DNA of 64,000 bases from UBA12545 sp051024685 (GTDB lineage Bacteria > Bacillota > DSM-521 > Neomoorellales > Neomoorellaceae). Shown here one piece after another: positions 26,054-34,190 of this stretch. Made by a program: the position numbers and the translations under genes. The stretch covers positions 108,643 through 172,642 of the forward strand of contig JAZHPA010000001.1 of assembly GCA_051024685.1 (NCBI GenBank), in the 5' to 3' direction. Below the pieces are notes generated by a model. The model was given only the letters and a program-made list of their open reading frames with translations, was not told the origin of the DNA and searched no databases. Within the stretch, counting starts at the first letter, position 1, and each line of letters starts with the position of its first letter.

Positions 26054-27223
26054 CTATTTAGCCTTAGCAGCCTTAGCCTCTTCTATGATCTTGTTCCAGT
26101 CGATGGGTTCTAACTTGGGGTTGGGGTAAAACATATCGGCATTGTTCTTATACTCCGTTCTGGGCCGAACGTCAAAGATTTCGGGCACCGGCACGCCGAG
26201 CTTTAGCATAACGGCAAACTTGGTACCATACCATCCCCATTCTGGGAAACCGTGCCACGTTTCGGCTACTATGGTTCCCTTCCTTATTTCATCGACGGAC
26301 TCCGGAGTACCGTCATTGCTGAACACGGCTACCTCGTTCTGCCTATTAGCGGCCTGAACGGCATTTTTAGCGCCCAGGGCCATCTCGGCGCATTGCGCCC
26401 AGATCACGTCCAGGTCTTTAAAGTTCTGCAGTATGTTTTCGGCCGCCTTTACCGCCTTTTCCCGATTCCAGTCGGCAGGCAAAGCAGAAACTATCTCCAC
26501 ATTGGGGAATTTGCTTATTACCTCCTTGAAACCTCTGGTGCGGGCATTAGTAAAGAAGTCGCCGGCCACTCCCTCAATTATGGCCACCTTTCCTTTTATG
26601 CTGTTGGGATCTACATCCTTATAAAGGTTCTTCCACCATTCCTCGTCGAGATAGGTTTCCGGAGAAACTTCAACTTTTTCTCCTTCTCCGAGGACACCCG
26701 GGCCTCCGAGATAATCTAATACCGCGTAGGCGCTCACCCTGGCGGCTTGTTCATTGTCAAAACCGATATAGGACGCTACCTCTATTCCTTCGATAGGTTC
26801 TAGCAGATTTACTACGATAACCGGGATCCCCGCTTCGTTGGCCTGTTTGATGACCGGTTTAACGGGCTCGATGTCTATGGGAGATACTACGATGGCATCC
26901 ACCTTACGCTGTATGAAGTTTTCCAAAATAGCCACCTGGGCGGCATAGTCCGTATGGGACGAAGGCGCCCTCGTTATGACTTCCACGTTTAGCCCGGCCT
27001 TCTCCTGAGCATCCTTGGCCGCTCGTTCGAGGTAATCTTGCGCCGTTTTGAAGACGCCGGTAATATCAGGAGGTGCCCACCCGATAACTATTTTGTCCGG
27101 CAATTGGAATTCACCTTGAGCAGTACCCGAAGGTGAAGCCTCCTTCTTGGAGCACCCTACCGCCCATATCAGTATGGCGAGAATAACTAATATGGGTATT
27201 AATACCCGCCGCTTGGGAAACAT
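26054..27223 (-). CDS. sugar ABC transporter substrate-binding lipoprotein (RbsB type)
   Basis: A 389-residue exported binding protein. The signal peptide MFPKRRVLIPILVILAILIW leads to a lipobox ending AVGC (Cys about residue 24), followed by SKKEASPSG, so it is predicted to be membrane-anchored. The type I periplasmic-binding fold is shown by DKIVIGWAPPDITGVF, VDAIVVSPIDIEPVKPVIK, AGIPVIVVN and VAVFSNDGTPESVDEI. It would deliver a sugar or polyol to the RbsA/RbsC-type components encoded downstream. It has GGGAGGTC before its ATG and a candidate GntR-operator promoter about 250 bp upstream. Confidence 0.92.
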   Translation of the reverse strand: MFPKRRVLIPILVILAILIWAVGCSKKEASPSGTAQGEFQLPDKIVIGWAPPDITGVFKTAQDYLERAAKDAQEKAGLNVEVITRAPSSHTDYAAQVAILENFIQRKVDAIVVSPIDIEPVKPVIKQANEAGIPVIVVNLLEPIEGIEVASYIGFDNEQAARVSAYAVLDYLGGPGVLGEGEKVEVSPETYLDEEWWKNLYKDVDPNSIKGKVAIIEGVAGDFFTNARTRGFKEVISKFPNVEIVSALPADWNREKAVKAAENILQNFKDLDVIWAQCAEMALGAKNAVQAANRQNEVAVFSNDGTPESVDEIRKGTIVAETWHGFPEWGWYGTKFAVMLKLGVPVPEIFDVRPRTEYKNNADMFYPNPKLEPIDWNKIIEEAKAAKAK

Positions 27224-27468
27224 AATCTGACCTCCCTCACTTAAAATATCCTGGATTTAGAAGGTTCTAGATGTAGCTCCGCTTTCTACCGCACATGTTG
27301 AAGGTAATTATGTTTGGCAGTAACGCCTCTTTGCTCTCATCACCTCCGACAAGGTGATAATTTAGACGGTTCCTCTGGTAAAAGCCTCGGTTACCTGTTT
27401 TCCAGCTAAGCCGTGAATCTTCTATTCCTATACTCCAAGCCATCCCTCCCCTCGGCAAATATAGTAGT

Positions 27469-27504
27469 ATTATATCATGTTGTGCTTACATCATAATGTT
27501 ATAA
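27469..27504 (-). promoter_or_regulatory. ABC-operon promoter with putative GntR operator
   Basis: A perfect -10 TATAAT (complement of 27469-27474) lies just downstream, on the minus strand, of the palindrome-bearing sequence TTACATCATAATGTTATAA (27486-27504, plus strand). A nearly identical sequence precedes gntR (29381-29399). The palindrome core is T-N-ACATC-NN-GATGT-N-A with one mismatch here, and it covers the -35 region, a position suited to repression. The remaining gap (27224-27589) holds a small hairpin near 27339-27358 and no credible gene. Confidence 0.6.
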
Positions 27505-27589
27505 TTCGTTCTCCATCTCTGGATTCCTTCTTATCTCTCTTATCTCTCGGCCTTTTGTTTTGTAAGGAAAATTTTCGTTTCATGGTGCT

Positions 27590-28354
27590 CTACTGGGCAG
27601 TATATCCACCGTCAACAGATAACACGGCCCCTGTGGCATAACCAATCTCGTTGCTCGCCAGGAACAGAAGAGCAGCCGCTTGTTCTTCGGGCAAACCCAA
27701 TCTGTTCATGGGCCTTACTTGTTCCAGCTCCCTTCTTGCCTTGTCGGGGTCTCCGCTTCGTCGAACCGATTCGTCTACTAGGGGCGTAGCCGTTGTCCCC
27801 GGGCATAGGCAGTTTACCCTTATAGTGGGGGCGTGGTCCACCGCCAAACTCCTCGTGAGACCAATCAGAGCGGCCTTTGATACGTTGTACACCACTTGTC
27901 CCTTAATACCTACCAGACCTGCCTCCGATGCCACATTGATTATAACCCCTCCACCCTGCTTTTCCATAATGGCTACGGCTTCTCGGGCGCAGAGGTAGGC
28001 GCCCCGCACGTTAACTGCCATCACCTTTTCCCATATGGAAAGCGGAGTATCTGTAATAGTTCCCTGATAGTATATGCCAGCATTGTTAATCAGAACGTCT
28101 ATCCGTCCCCACTTGGCCAAAACCTCGCCAAAGAATTTCTTCACTTGATCCTCCTGGGAGACGTCTGCCACGAAATAAGCTGCGGTTCCTCCGTCTGCCG
28201 CTATGGCTTCTACCGTAGTTCGGGCATGATCCTCGTTCAGATCGACTACCGCAACCCTCGCACCGTGTTTGGCAAACATCTGGGCTGTTGCCCTTCCTAT
28301 GCCTAGGCCTGCTCCCGTAATTACAACTACTTTGTTCTCGAAATTAAGATTCAT
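27590..28354 (-). CDS. short-chain dehydrogenase/reductase (SDR)
   Basis: A 254-residue classical SDR. The cofactor motif is VVVITGAGLGIGRATAQMFA, with VAVVDLNEDH favouring NAD. Further motifs are LINNAGIYYQG, the catalytic Ser in INVASEAGLV and YNVSKAAL (Tyr-x3-Lys), and the C-terminal TGAVLSVDGGYTAQ. It probably oxidises a sugar or polyol entering by the ABC importer, but the substrate is not predictable from sequence. It lies between gntR and the ABC operon in the island. Confidence 0.92.
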   Translation of the reverse strand: MNLNFENKVVVITGAGLGIGRATAQMFAKHGARVAVVDLNEDHARTTVEAIAADGGTAAYFVADVSQEDQVKKFFGEVLAKWGRIDVLINNAGIYYQGTITDTPLSIWEKVMAVNVRGAYLCAREAVAIMEKQGGGVIINVASEAGLVGIKGQVVYNVSKAALIGLTRSLAVDHAPTIRVNCLCPGTTATPLVDESVRRSGDPDKARRELEQVRPMNRLGLPEEQAAALLFLASNEIGYATGAVLSVDGGYTAQ

Positions 28355-28379
28355 ATGATTTTACCACCCCTTTTTACAG

Positions 28380-28408
28380 AAACATTTTCATTAACAAATA
28401 AAATGTTT
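28380..28408. repeat. inverted repeat AAACATTTT/AAAATGTTT upstream of the SDR gene
   Basis: Exact 9-bp arms (28380-28388 and 28400-28408) are separated by 11 bp and begin 26 bp before the SDR start. The sequence differs from the putative GntR operators. It could be a binding site for another regulator or a weak AT-rich hairpin. Confidence 0.35.
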
Positions 28409-28525
28409 GGTATTGTTAAGCTTTGCCGCTACCTGCTCGCGTCACCTGTTCCTGCTTTCCCAACAACTCGCGTTGCCTAACCTTTGGAACATATCTTCCG
28501 CAACCACTGTTGGACAAAAAACTAC

Positions 28526-29269
28526 CTACCGCCGCAGCTCTATGATGAACTGGCTTCTATCTCCTCGGTAACGGGCAATAGAGAACTCAACGGCCCGGTT
28601 ATACTGGTCCCAGGCTACCGACTTGGATAGCTGCAAGGGGGCACCCACTTCTGTTTCCAGAAGCTTAGCAAGCTCTTCAGTAGCCGCGATAACTTCCAGG
28701 ATACGCCTGGCCCGACATACACGGATACCATACCGCGACTCCAGGGTCCTGTACAGGGAGTTATTGTTAAGGTCCTGTTCGTGAAGATTCGGGCAATACT
28801 TCTGGGGTACGAAAGTGGTCACCACCACAATGGGGGTGCCCTCCACCCGGCGCAGACGCTCCAGACGGTAAACCGGTTCCTCATAGGCCAAAGACAGAAA
28901 AGCAGCCACGCTCTTGGAGGCCGGCACCACCTCCAGTTCCAGCACCTGAGTAGTAGCATTAAGACCCTTTTGCTCCATTTCCTCGGTAAAGCTAACCAAC
29001 CTCTGGAAAAAATCCTGCTGGATCTTGGGTTCGGATACAAAGGTTCCCTTGCCTCGCACCCGGTGTAACAGGCCTTCCCGTACAAGCTCGTTTATGGCCT
29101 GGCGTACTGTGGGCCGGCTTACGCTAAACCTCTCACACAACTCATTCTCTGAAGGGAAAAGGTCTCCAGGCTGATACTTGCCTTCCTCGATCTCCTGGCG
29201 CAGCACTTGCATCAGCTGGTAGTAGAGAGGTATACGGGGGTCCATATTCAAACCTCGGTGAACTGCCAT
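28526..29269 (-). CDS. GntR-family transcriptional regulator with UTRA domain
   Basis: Probably the local regulator of the carbohydrate island. Residues ~9-78 form a winged helix-turn-helix (PLYYQLMQVLRQEIEEGKYQ, then LFPSENELCERFSVSRPTVR and HRVRGKGTFV). Residues ~95-245 form the HutC-type UTRA effector domain (VYRLERLRRVEGTPIVVVTT to FSIARYRGDRSQFIIELRR). UTRA domains sense sugars, sugar phosphates or small metabolites. An internal ATG at 29245 (MDPRIPLYY) behind CGAGGT is an alternative start. The gap upstream carries a palindrome shared with the ABC promoter, consistent with autoregulation. Confidence 0.92.
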   Translation of the reverse strand: MAVHRGLNMDPRIPLYYQLMQVLRQEIEEGKYQPGDLFPSENELCERFSVSRPTVRQAINELVREGLLHRVRGKGTFVSEPKIQQDFFQRLVSFTEEMEQKGLNATTQVLELEVVPASKSVAAFLSLAYEEPVYRLERLRRVEGTPIVVVTTFVPQKYCPNLHEQDLNNNSLYRTLESRYGIRVCRARRILEVIAATEELAKLLETEVGAPLQLSKSVAWDQYNRAVEFSIARYRGDRSQFIIELRR

Positions 29270-29380
29270 GGTGCTTCTTCCCTGCCCTTGCTAGTCTGCC
29301 AGATACTCTCCCTGGAAGCCGTCTTCTTCGGCCGAGTTATCCGCCTCTGGTTTAAGACATCTATGGTTAGCATCTTGTGT

Positions 29381-29399
29381 TTACATCTTGATGTTATAT
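29381..29399 (-). promoter_or_regulatory. putative GntR operator upstream of gntR
   Basis: TTACATCTTGATGTTATAT (plus strand) contains the palindrome T-N-ACATC-TT-GATGT-N-A (29381-29396) about 110 bp before the regulator start. Identity with the ABC promoter site extends outward: TTGTG(C/T) precedes and ATTCG then CTCC follow in both. The rest of the gap (29270-29499) shows no gene. Confidence 0.6.
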
Positions 29400-29499
29400 T
29401 ATTCGCCCTCCTTAGCAAAATTCCTGCTGCTCCGTTATGAAAAAACAAAAAATATGCCGGCAAGGGTTACCCAAAATCGTGCTGCATAAAAGATGGGAA

Positions 29500-30153
29500 T
29501 TAATCCAGGGGAGCGGCCGATTTACCGTTACAGCTGGTGTACAGCCCCGTCCGGCGGGCATGTTTAACCGTAAGGCGGGGATCCAGGGCCATTACTACCT
29601 CTTCGGGCCGTACGGTGCCTTGAGGACTACAGGCTAGAAGCATGTGAAGGGTATGGGTCCCCTCCAGGTCTAACCGGTAAAGGCCAGGCCGGATATTCAC
29701 GTGCCGGGTGCCCTCTTTCGTACGCCGGCAGATGAGGGCCTTTTCCTCGGCCAGGAGGGTGTCCACTCTTTGGCGTAGCTCCCCGGGAGGCAGTCCCTCC
29801 ACTTCCACCCGGTACGCAGCACAGCGGACGGCTTCTCCCAGGGTGGGCTCACCGGGTGAAAGGGCCCTGAGGGTCAGGACCTCGAGCCCTGGGGGCAGCT
29901 GGCCTGCGAGGGCCTTCAAGACTTCCCTCGCCTCCATGGGTTCCGCCAGCTCCAGGTCGAGATATTCCGCCTCGCTTTCCAGGCCCACGGCCAGGGCCGG
30001 TCCAAAGGAAATACGGGGATGGGGATTAAAACCCTGGCTTAGAGCCAGAGGCAGGCCTGCCCTGCGCGCGGCCCGCTGAAAGGCGCGCATAACTTCCAGA
30101 TGGCTTAAGAAGCGCCCTTCTCCCAACTTGGCAAATTTAATCCGCAGCCGCAA
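29500..30153 (-). CDS. TIGR03936-family radical-SAM-associated protein (DUF2344)
   Basis: A 217-residue protein of the DUF2344 family, almost always encoded next to a TIGR03960 radical SAM protein and sometimes fused to it. Family features are MRLRIKFAKLGEGRFLSHLE, ALSQGFNPHPRISFGPALAV and the LDLEL strand. No cysteine cluster is present. Its function is unknown; an RNA-modifying role for the pair has been suggested because they neighbour rplU and ribonuclease G genes. Its start overlaps the end of the upstream radical SAM gene by 17 bp, implying coupled translation. Confidence 0.9.
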   Translation of the reverse strand: MRLRIKFAKLGEGRFLSHLEVMRAFQRAARRAGLPLALSQGFNPHPRISFGPALAVGLESEAEYLDLELAEPMEAREVLKALAGQLPPGLEVLTLRALSPGEPTLGEAVRCAAYRVEVEGLPPGELRQRVDTLLAEEKALICRRTKEGTRHVNIRPGLYRLDLEGTHTLHMLLACSPQGTVRPEEVVMALDPRLTVKHARRTGLYTSCNGKSAAPLD

Positions 30154-32056
30154 AACGCCCCTCCCCCTTTAGCTGCAAACCTACGTTAAGCCCCGGACAC
30201 ACCCCGCAGGCCGCACAGCGCCCCGAACGGCAATCCCGGGTTATTTCCCCCGCCAGGGCCCGTCGGTGTTCCGCCACGAGAAATCTTTTGTTTACACCGA
30301 AATCCAGGTGGTCCCAGGGGAGCTTTTCGTCATAGTCCCTGCGCCGGTAGGCATAAAAAGCGGGATCTACACCCGTGCTTTCCCAGGCCCTTTGCCATAT
30401 ATCGTAGCGGAAATACTCCGACCAGCCTTCCAGTTTGGCTCCGCCCCGCCAGGCTTCCAGCAGGACCGGAGCCAGCCGCCGGTCGCCCCTGGCCAGGACT
30501 GCCTCCAGGAAGCTCATCTCCGGCTGGTGCCAGCTAAACCGCAGGCCTGGACCTTTGAGGCGGGACCGCAGGAAACGCTGTTTCTCCTTTAGTTCTTCCA
30601 GGCCCGCCTGGGGCTCCCACTGAAAGGGGGTATGGGGTTTGGGCACGAAAGAAGAAATGCTCACGGTAACCGTGGGCCTCTTACCCTTGCTTAAGCGCCG
30701 CCCCTGTTCTAACACCTGGCGGGCCAGCCCCACTATACCTTCCAGGTCCTCGTCAGTTTCCGTGGGCAGCCCGATCATAAAGTAAAGTTTAATATGGTGC
30801 CAGCCGGCGGCAAAGGCCTCGCCGGTGGCCGAAAGCAAATCCTCAGCCGTTACTCCTTTATTGATCACATCCCGCAAGCGCTGGCTCCCGGCCTCAGGAG
30901 CAAAGGTGAGGGTACTCTTCTTGCGGAACTGCTGGAGGGCCTGGGCCAGTCTAACACTGAAGGCATCTGCCCGCAGAGAGGGGAGGGAAACCGCGATCCC
31001 TCGGGGAGCATAAGCCTCTGCCAGCGACCGCGCCAGGGCTTCGATGCAGGAATAATCGGCCGTGCTGAGGGAGGTAAGGGAAATTTCCTCATGCCCCGTG
31101 TACCGGACCAGCTCTGCTGCCTGGCGCAGCAACACCCCCACGTCCCTCTCCCGCACCGGGCGGTAAATGGCTCCCGCCTGGCAAAAGCGGCACCCCCGGG
31201 TGCAGCCACGCATCACCTCCAGCATAATTCGGTCGTGAACCACATCCAAGTAGGGAACGATGGGTCGCGTGGGGAAATAAGCGCTATCCAGATCGGCTAC
31301 GACCGCTTTCTGTATGGTTTCCGGAGCTTCCGGCCTCAGGGGTTTTATCTCGGCTATGGTTCCATCCTCCCGGTAACTGACCTCGTAGAAGGACGGTACG
31401 TAGACCCCAGGCAAGGTGGCGGCCCGGCGCAAGAATTCCGTCCGGTCAACACGGGAAGCGGGCGAATCCTTCAGTTCGGCAACAATCTCCAATATTGAAG
31501 GCAATACCTCTTCGCCGTCCCCTAAAACGAAACAATCGAAAAAAGGGGCCAGGGGCTCGGGGTTACAGGCCCCGGGACCGCCGCCGATGACCAGAGGATG
31601 GCCGTAGCCGCGTTCGGCGGCCAATAAGGGTATGCCGGCCAGGTCCAGCATATGGAGTACGGTGGTATAGCTCAGCTCATACTGGAGGGTAAAACCGAGG
31701 AGGTCGAACTCGGCTAGGGGCTGGTGGGATTCCAGGGAAAACAAGGGGAGCCCCTCCTGCCTTAAGATTTCTTCCAGATCCGGGCCGGGGGCAAAGGCCC
31801 GCTCCATAAGCATGTTTTCCCTTTCATTTACTACTCCGTAGAGAATAGCCAGCCCCAGGTGGGACATACCCACTTCGTATAAGTCCGGAAAGGCAAAGGC
31901 CATGCGCACCGGGGTCTTATCCCAATCCTTATGTACGCTATTCCACTCCGTTCCCAAATAGCGGGACGGCTTTTCTACCCGGGGCAGTATTTTCTCTCTT
32001 ATATATTCCTGCAATGGTCCTTTCCCCTTAAACGAAAAGTCACGAGACCACTTCAT
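30137..32056 (-). CDS. TIGR03960-family B12-binding-type radical SAM protein
   Basis: A 639-residue protein with an N-terminal B12-binding-like region (about 50-210) and a radical SAM core whose cluster motif is RGCTRGCRFCQAG (C-x3-C-x2-C near residue 290). GGGPGACNPEPLAPFFD, LPSLRADAFSVRLAQAL and FAPEAGSQRLRDVINKG are typical of this group. A C-terminal Cys-rich tail (CRSGRCAACGVCPGL) may hold another cluster. Its substrate is unknown. It is paired with the DUF2344 gene downstream and lies directly downstream of the spoIVF pair, the usual Clostridial order. Confidence 0.92.
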   Translation of the reverse strand: MKWSRDFSFKGKGPLQEYIREKILPRVEKPSRYLGTEWNSVHKDWDKTPVRMAFAFPDLYEVGMSHLGLAILYGVVNERENMLMERAFAPGPDLEEILRQEGLPLFSLESHQPLAEFDLLGFTLQYELSYTTVLHMLDLAGIPLLAAERGYGHPLVIGGGPGACNPEPLAPFFDCFVLGDGEEVLPSILEIVAELKDSPASRVDRTEFLRRAATLPGVYVPSFYEVSYREDGTIAEIKPLRPEAPETIQKAVVADLDSAYFPTRPIVPYLDVVHDRIMLEVMRGCTRGCRFCQAGAIYRPVRERDVGVLLRQAAELVRYTGHEEISLTSLSTADYSCIEALARSLAEAYAPRGIAVSLPSLRADAFSVRLAQALQQFRKKSTLTFAPEAGSQRLRDVINKGVTAEDLLSATGEAFAAGWHHIKLYFMIGLPTETDEDLEGIVGLARQVLEQGRRLSKGKRPTVTVSISSFVPKPHTPFQWEPQAGLEELKEKQRFLRSRLKGPGLRFSWHQPEMSFLEAVLARGDRRLAPVLLEAWRGGAKLEGWSEYFRYDIWQRAWESTGVDPAFYAYRRRDYDEKLPWDHLDFGVNKRFLVAEHRRALAGEITRDCRSGRCAACGVCPGLNVGLQLKGEGRFAAAD

Positions 32057-32092
32057 AGTATAGCAAAAATCTCGGTGGCAATATACCTTTCA

Positions 32093-32360
32093 CTCATTTT
32101 ATACCTGGCCTTTGCATGGAAGGCCTGCCTGGGCCTGGCGGTGAGCTACTCAACCCCAGCGGTATAGCCGAACTTTAGCCCGGCGATAGCCCAAGGCAGG
32201 GCCGAGGCAGAAGCCCGGGGCCAGCAATTAAGGCAGGATTTTGGACTCTGCCGGGTAGCCCACCGGAGCCTTGAGATAAGTGGTAGTCTCGCCTGTTGTG
32301 AGGGTTTACGGAGCGACCCCAAGCCAGGCAGGCTGGAGACCAAAACCGGGGTGCGCCGGA
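32093..32360 (-). repeat. MITE-like intergenic element, copy C (inverted, oldest-looking)
   Basis: About 268 bp, homologous over its length to copy A in reverse orientation but the most diverged. Recognisable blocks on the complementary strand are CCCCGGTTTTGGTCTCCAGC, CTGCCTGGCTTGGGGTCGCTC, CTCAAGGCTCCGGTGGGCTA and the GCCTCGGCCCTGCC interior. The terminal inverted repeats have decayed and no target duplication is seen. It fills most of the gap between spoIVFB and the TIGR03960 gene. Confidence 0.65.
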
Positions 32361-32395
32361 CTTTTTTCGCAAAGGCAAAGGAAGGGAAAGTACGC

Positions 32396-33271
32396 CTACC
32401 GTAGCAGTTTGCCGATGGGTTCGGTAGATCCTCCTTTATACAGGGCCTTAAGAACCTCTCCCTCGCCTACCAGGCCTTGTACCTGGCCTCCGGGACCGAT
32501 TACCGCCACCAGGTTGTATTTCCCGGGCTTAAACCGCTTCACAATACGGGCCAGGGGCTGTCCTTCGCTCGCGGCTAATAAGCAAGCCTCGCCCAGGAGA
32601 TCCTCTTCCCTTGGGGGGCGCTCACGCCAGAACTGACGCCAAAACAAATAAGGGGCAACCTCCTTTTCCCGGGTGGCTTCGCAGAAAATAAAAAGGGCCA
32701 GGATGACGCTCTGCAAGTCCGTTATCCGCAGACAGAACCCGGTCGTACCGCCCACGGCCAAAACCAACGCCAGGACCTGGCCCAATACAGCGCTTTCCCA
32801 GGTAGCCCGGCCTGCACCCACTTTGCAAGCACGCCAGGTACGGTAAAGGCGGCCGCCATCCAGGGGTAGGCCCGGGAAAAGATTGAAAAAACCCAGCAGT
32901 AAATTGGCCTGAATAAAAAAGGCCAGCCAAGGCTCCCCCTCCCTCCCCAGGAGCCTGCCCACCAGGCCCGTGGCCAAGGCCAAAGCTAAACTTCCCAGAG
33001 GCCCGGCCAGGGCTATTCCGGCCTCCTGGCGGGGGTGAAAGGCTAAAGGGGCCGCAAAGCGCACCACGCCACCAAAGGGGAATAATTCCACCTTGCCGGG
33101 GGGAAACCCGACTTTAAAGGCTGACAGAAGGTGCCAGACTTCATGCCAGGCCACTGCCGTAAAGAGCAGTACAGCTTGGGGTAAAACCCCCAGCAAGAAA
33201 TAAACCCCCAGGAGCAACAGAAAATAGTCATTCAGGATAAGGTCGACCCCGGCTACTTTTCCCAGGCGCAT
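32396..33271 (-). CDS. spoIVFB: M50-family intramembrane metalloprotease, SpoIVFB type
   Basis: A 291-residue site-2-type protease. The zinc motif AWHEVWHLLSA (HExxH, about residues 42-46) lies in a membrane segment, and the second motif NLFPGLPLDGGRLYR supplies the Asp ligand. About six hydrophobic segments are followed by a soluble tail (about 200-291) with partial CBS-like character (NLVAVIGPGGQVQGLVGEGE). In Bacillus, SpoIVFB cleaves pro-sigma-K in the forespore outer membrane. Pairing with a SpoIVFA-like gene 3 bp upstream and position in the min-spoIVF-rplU supercluster support the assignment. Confidence 0.87.
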   Translation of the reverse strand: MRLGKVAGVDLILNDYFLLLLGVYFLLGVLPQAVLLFTAVAWHEVWHLLSAFKVGFPPGKVELFPFGGVVRFAAPLAFHPRQEAGIALAGPLGSLALALATGLVGRLLGREGEPWLAFFIQANLLLGFFNLFPGLPLDGGRLYRTWRACKVGAGRATWESAVLGQVLALVLAVGGTTGFCLRITDLQSVILALFIFCEATREKEVAPYLFWRQFWRERPPREEDLLGEACLLAASEGQPLARIVKRFKPGKYNLVAVIGPGGQVQGLVGEGEVLKALYKGGSTEPIGKLLR

Positions 33272-33274
33272 GGG

Positions 33275-34024
33275 TTAAATATCTTCGGCCGGCGCCAGAT
33301 AAGGTAGGGGATCCACTGCCTGCCCGTTTTCCCGCACTTCAAAATGGAGCTGGACGGCGGGACCGGAAGCCAGAACTGCGATGGTATCTCCCTGCCTTAC
33401 CGTCTGGCCCGGACGTACATAGATCTTCCCCAGAGTGCCGTAAACCGTCACCAGGCCTCCACCATGATCGATCTCCACCACCTGCACGAGGACGGGATCT
33501 TCCCCCGCCCGGATAACCCGGCCATCCATAGCCGCCCGGACAGGAATGTCTCCCTTGGCTTTTATATCTATGCCGCTATGCAACTGCTGGGGCTGTCCCT
33601 CCTTTACCGGTAGCCAACCGTAAGGCTTAATGATTTCACCCGAGACCGGCACGGCCATACGGGGATAATCCCTTTGCTCCTGGGATTTGAAGGCCGGAAG
33701 GGAAGCCTGTTCCGGTCGAAAACCGTGAAAAACCCAGCGGTCGAAAGTGTCCAGCCATAGGGCATTCCTCATAACCTGGGCCACCTGCCAGGTCTGGTCC
33801 GAGGACGGGTCCCGCAAATAATAGCGCAGGGCCGTCTGGAGCTGGTCGGCTCCCTCCCCTTCCAGGCGGAAAATTAGGGTAATGGCCAAGAAAAGCAAGC
33901 CGGCAGCCAAAGTCTGTTTTAACAGCTGCCGGGAAAAGCGAGATGGCGGCAAGGGGCGACCCGGACCTTTAAATTCTCCCAGGGGCGCACCCTTGAATTC
34001 GTCCCAGTCCCAATCATAACGCAT
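33275..34024 (-). CDS. spoIVFA: SpoIVFA-like protein with degenerate M23 peptidase domain
   Basis: A 249-residue membrane protein with one transmembrane segment (about residues 37-55, TLAAGLLFLAITLIF) and a C-terminal LytM/M23 domain (about 150-245: HSGIDIKAKGDIPVRAAMDG, VEIDHGGGLVTVYG). The first zinc motif HxxxD is present, but the usual second HxH is HFE here, so peptidase activity is doubtful. This matches SpoIVFA, which holds and inhibits SpoIVFB. It has GGGAGG before its ATG and is translationally adjacent to spoIVFB. Confidence 0.82.
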   Translation of the reverse strand: MRYDWDWDEFKGAPLGEFKGPGRPLPPSRFSRQLLKQTLAAGLLFLAITLIFRLEGEGADQLQTALRYYLRDPSSDQTWQVAQVMRNALWLDTFDRWVFHGFRPEQASLPAFKSQEQRDYPRMAVPVSGEIIKPYGWLPVKEGQPQQLHSGIDIKAKGDIPVRAAMDGRVIRAGEDPVLVQVVEIDHGGGLVTVYGTLGKIYVRPGQTVRQGDTIAVLASGPAVQLHFEVRENGQAVDPLPYLAPAEDI

Positions 34025-34190
34025 TAGTCACGGCCTCCCGGACAGGCATGTTTCTATCTAAATGTTTATGCATGTCCCGCCGGGCTATGCCTGCCGGTCT
34101 AGCCCAAGGCCACGGTCCGCCCTATTTTTTCCCGTGGGACCGCCAGAGGACTAAAATTATAAGACCGGCGGCCGGCCTGGGCCTCAAGGC

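Noticed and set aside
27267..27458. 63-codon minus-strand frame between the SDR gene and the binding-protein gene
   Set aside because: It has no ribosome site or family match, and it occupies the expected 5' leader of the ABC operon.
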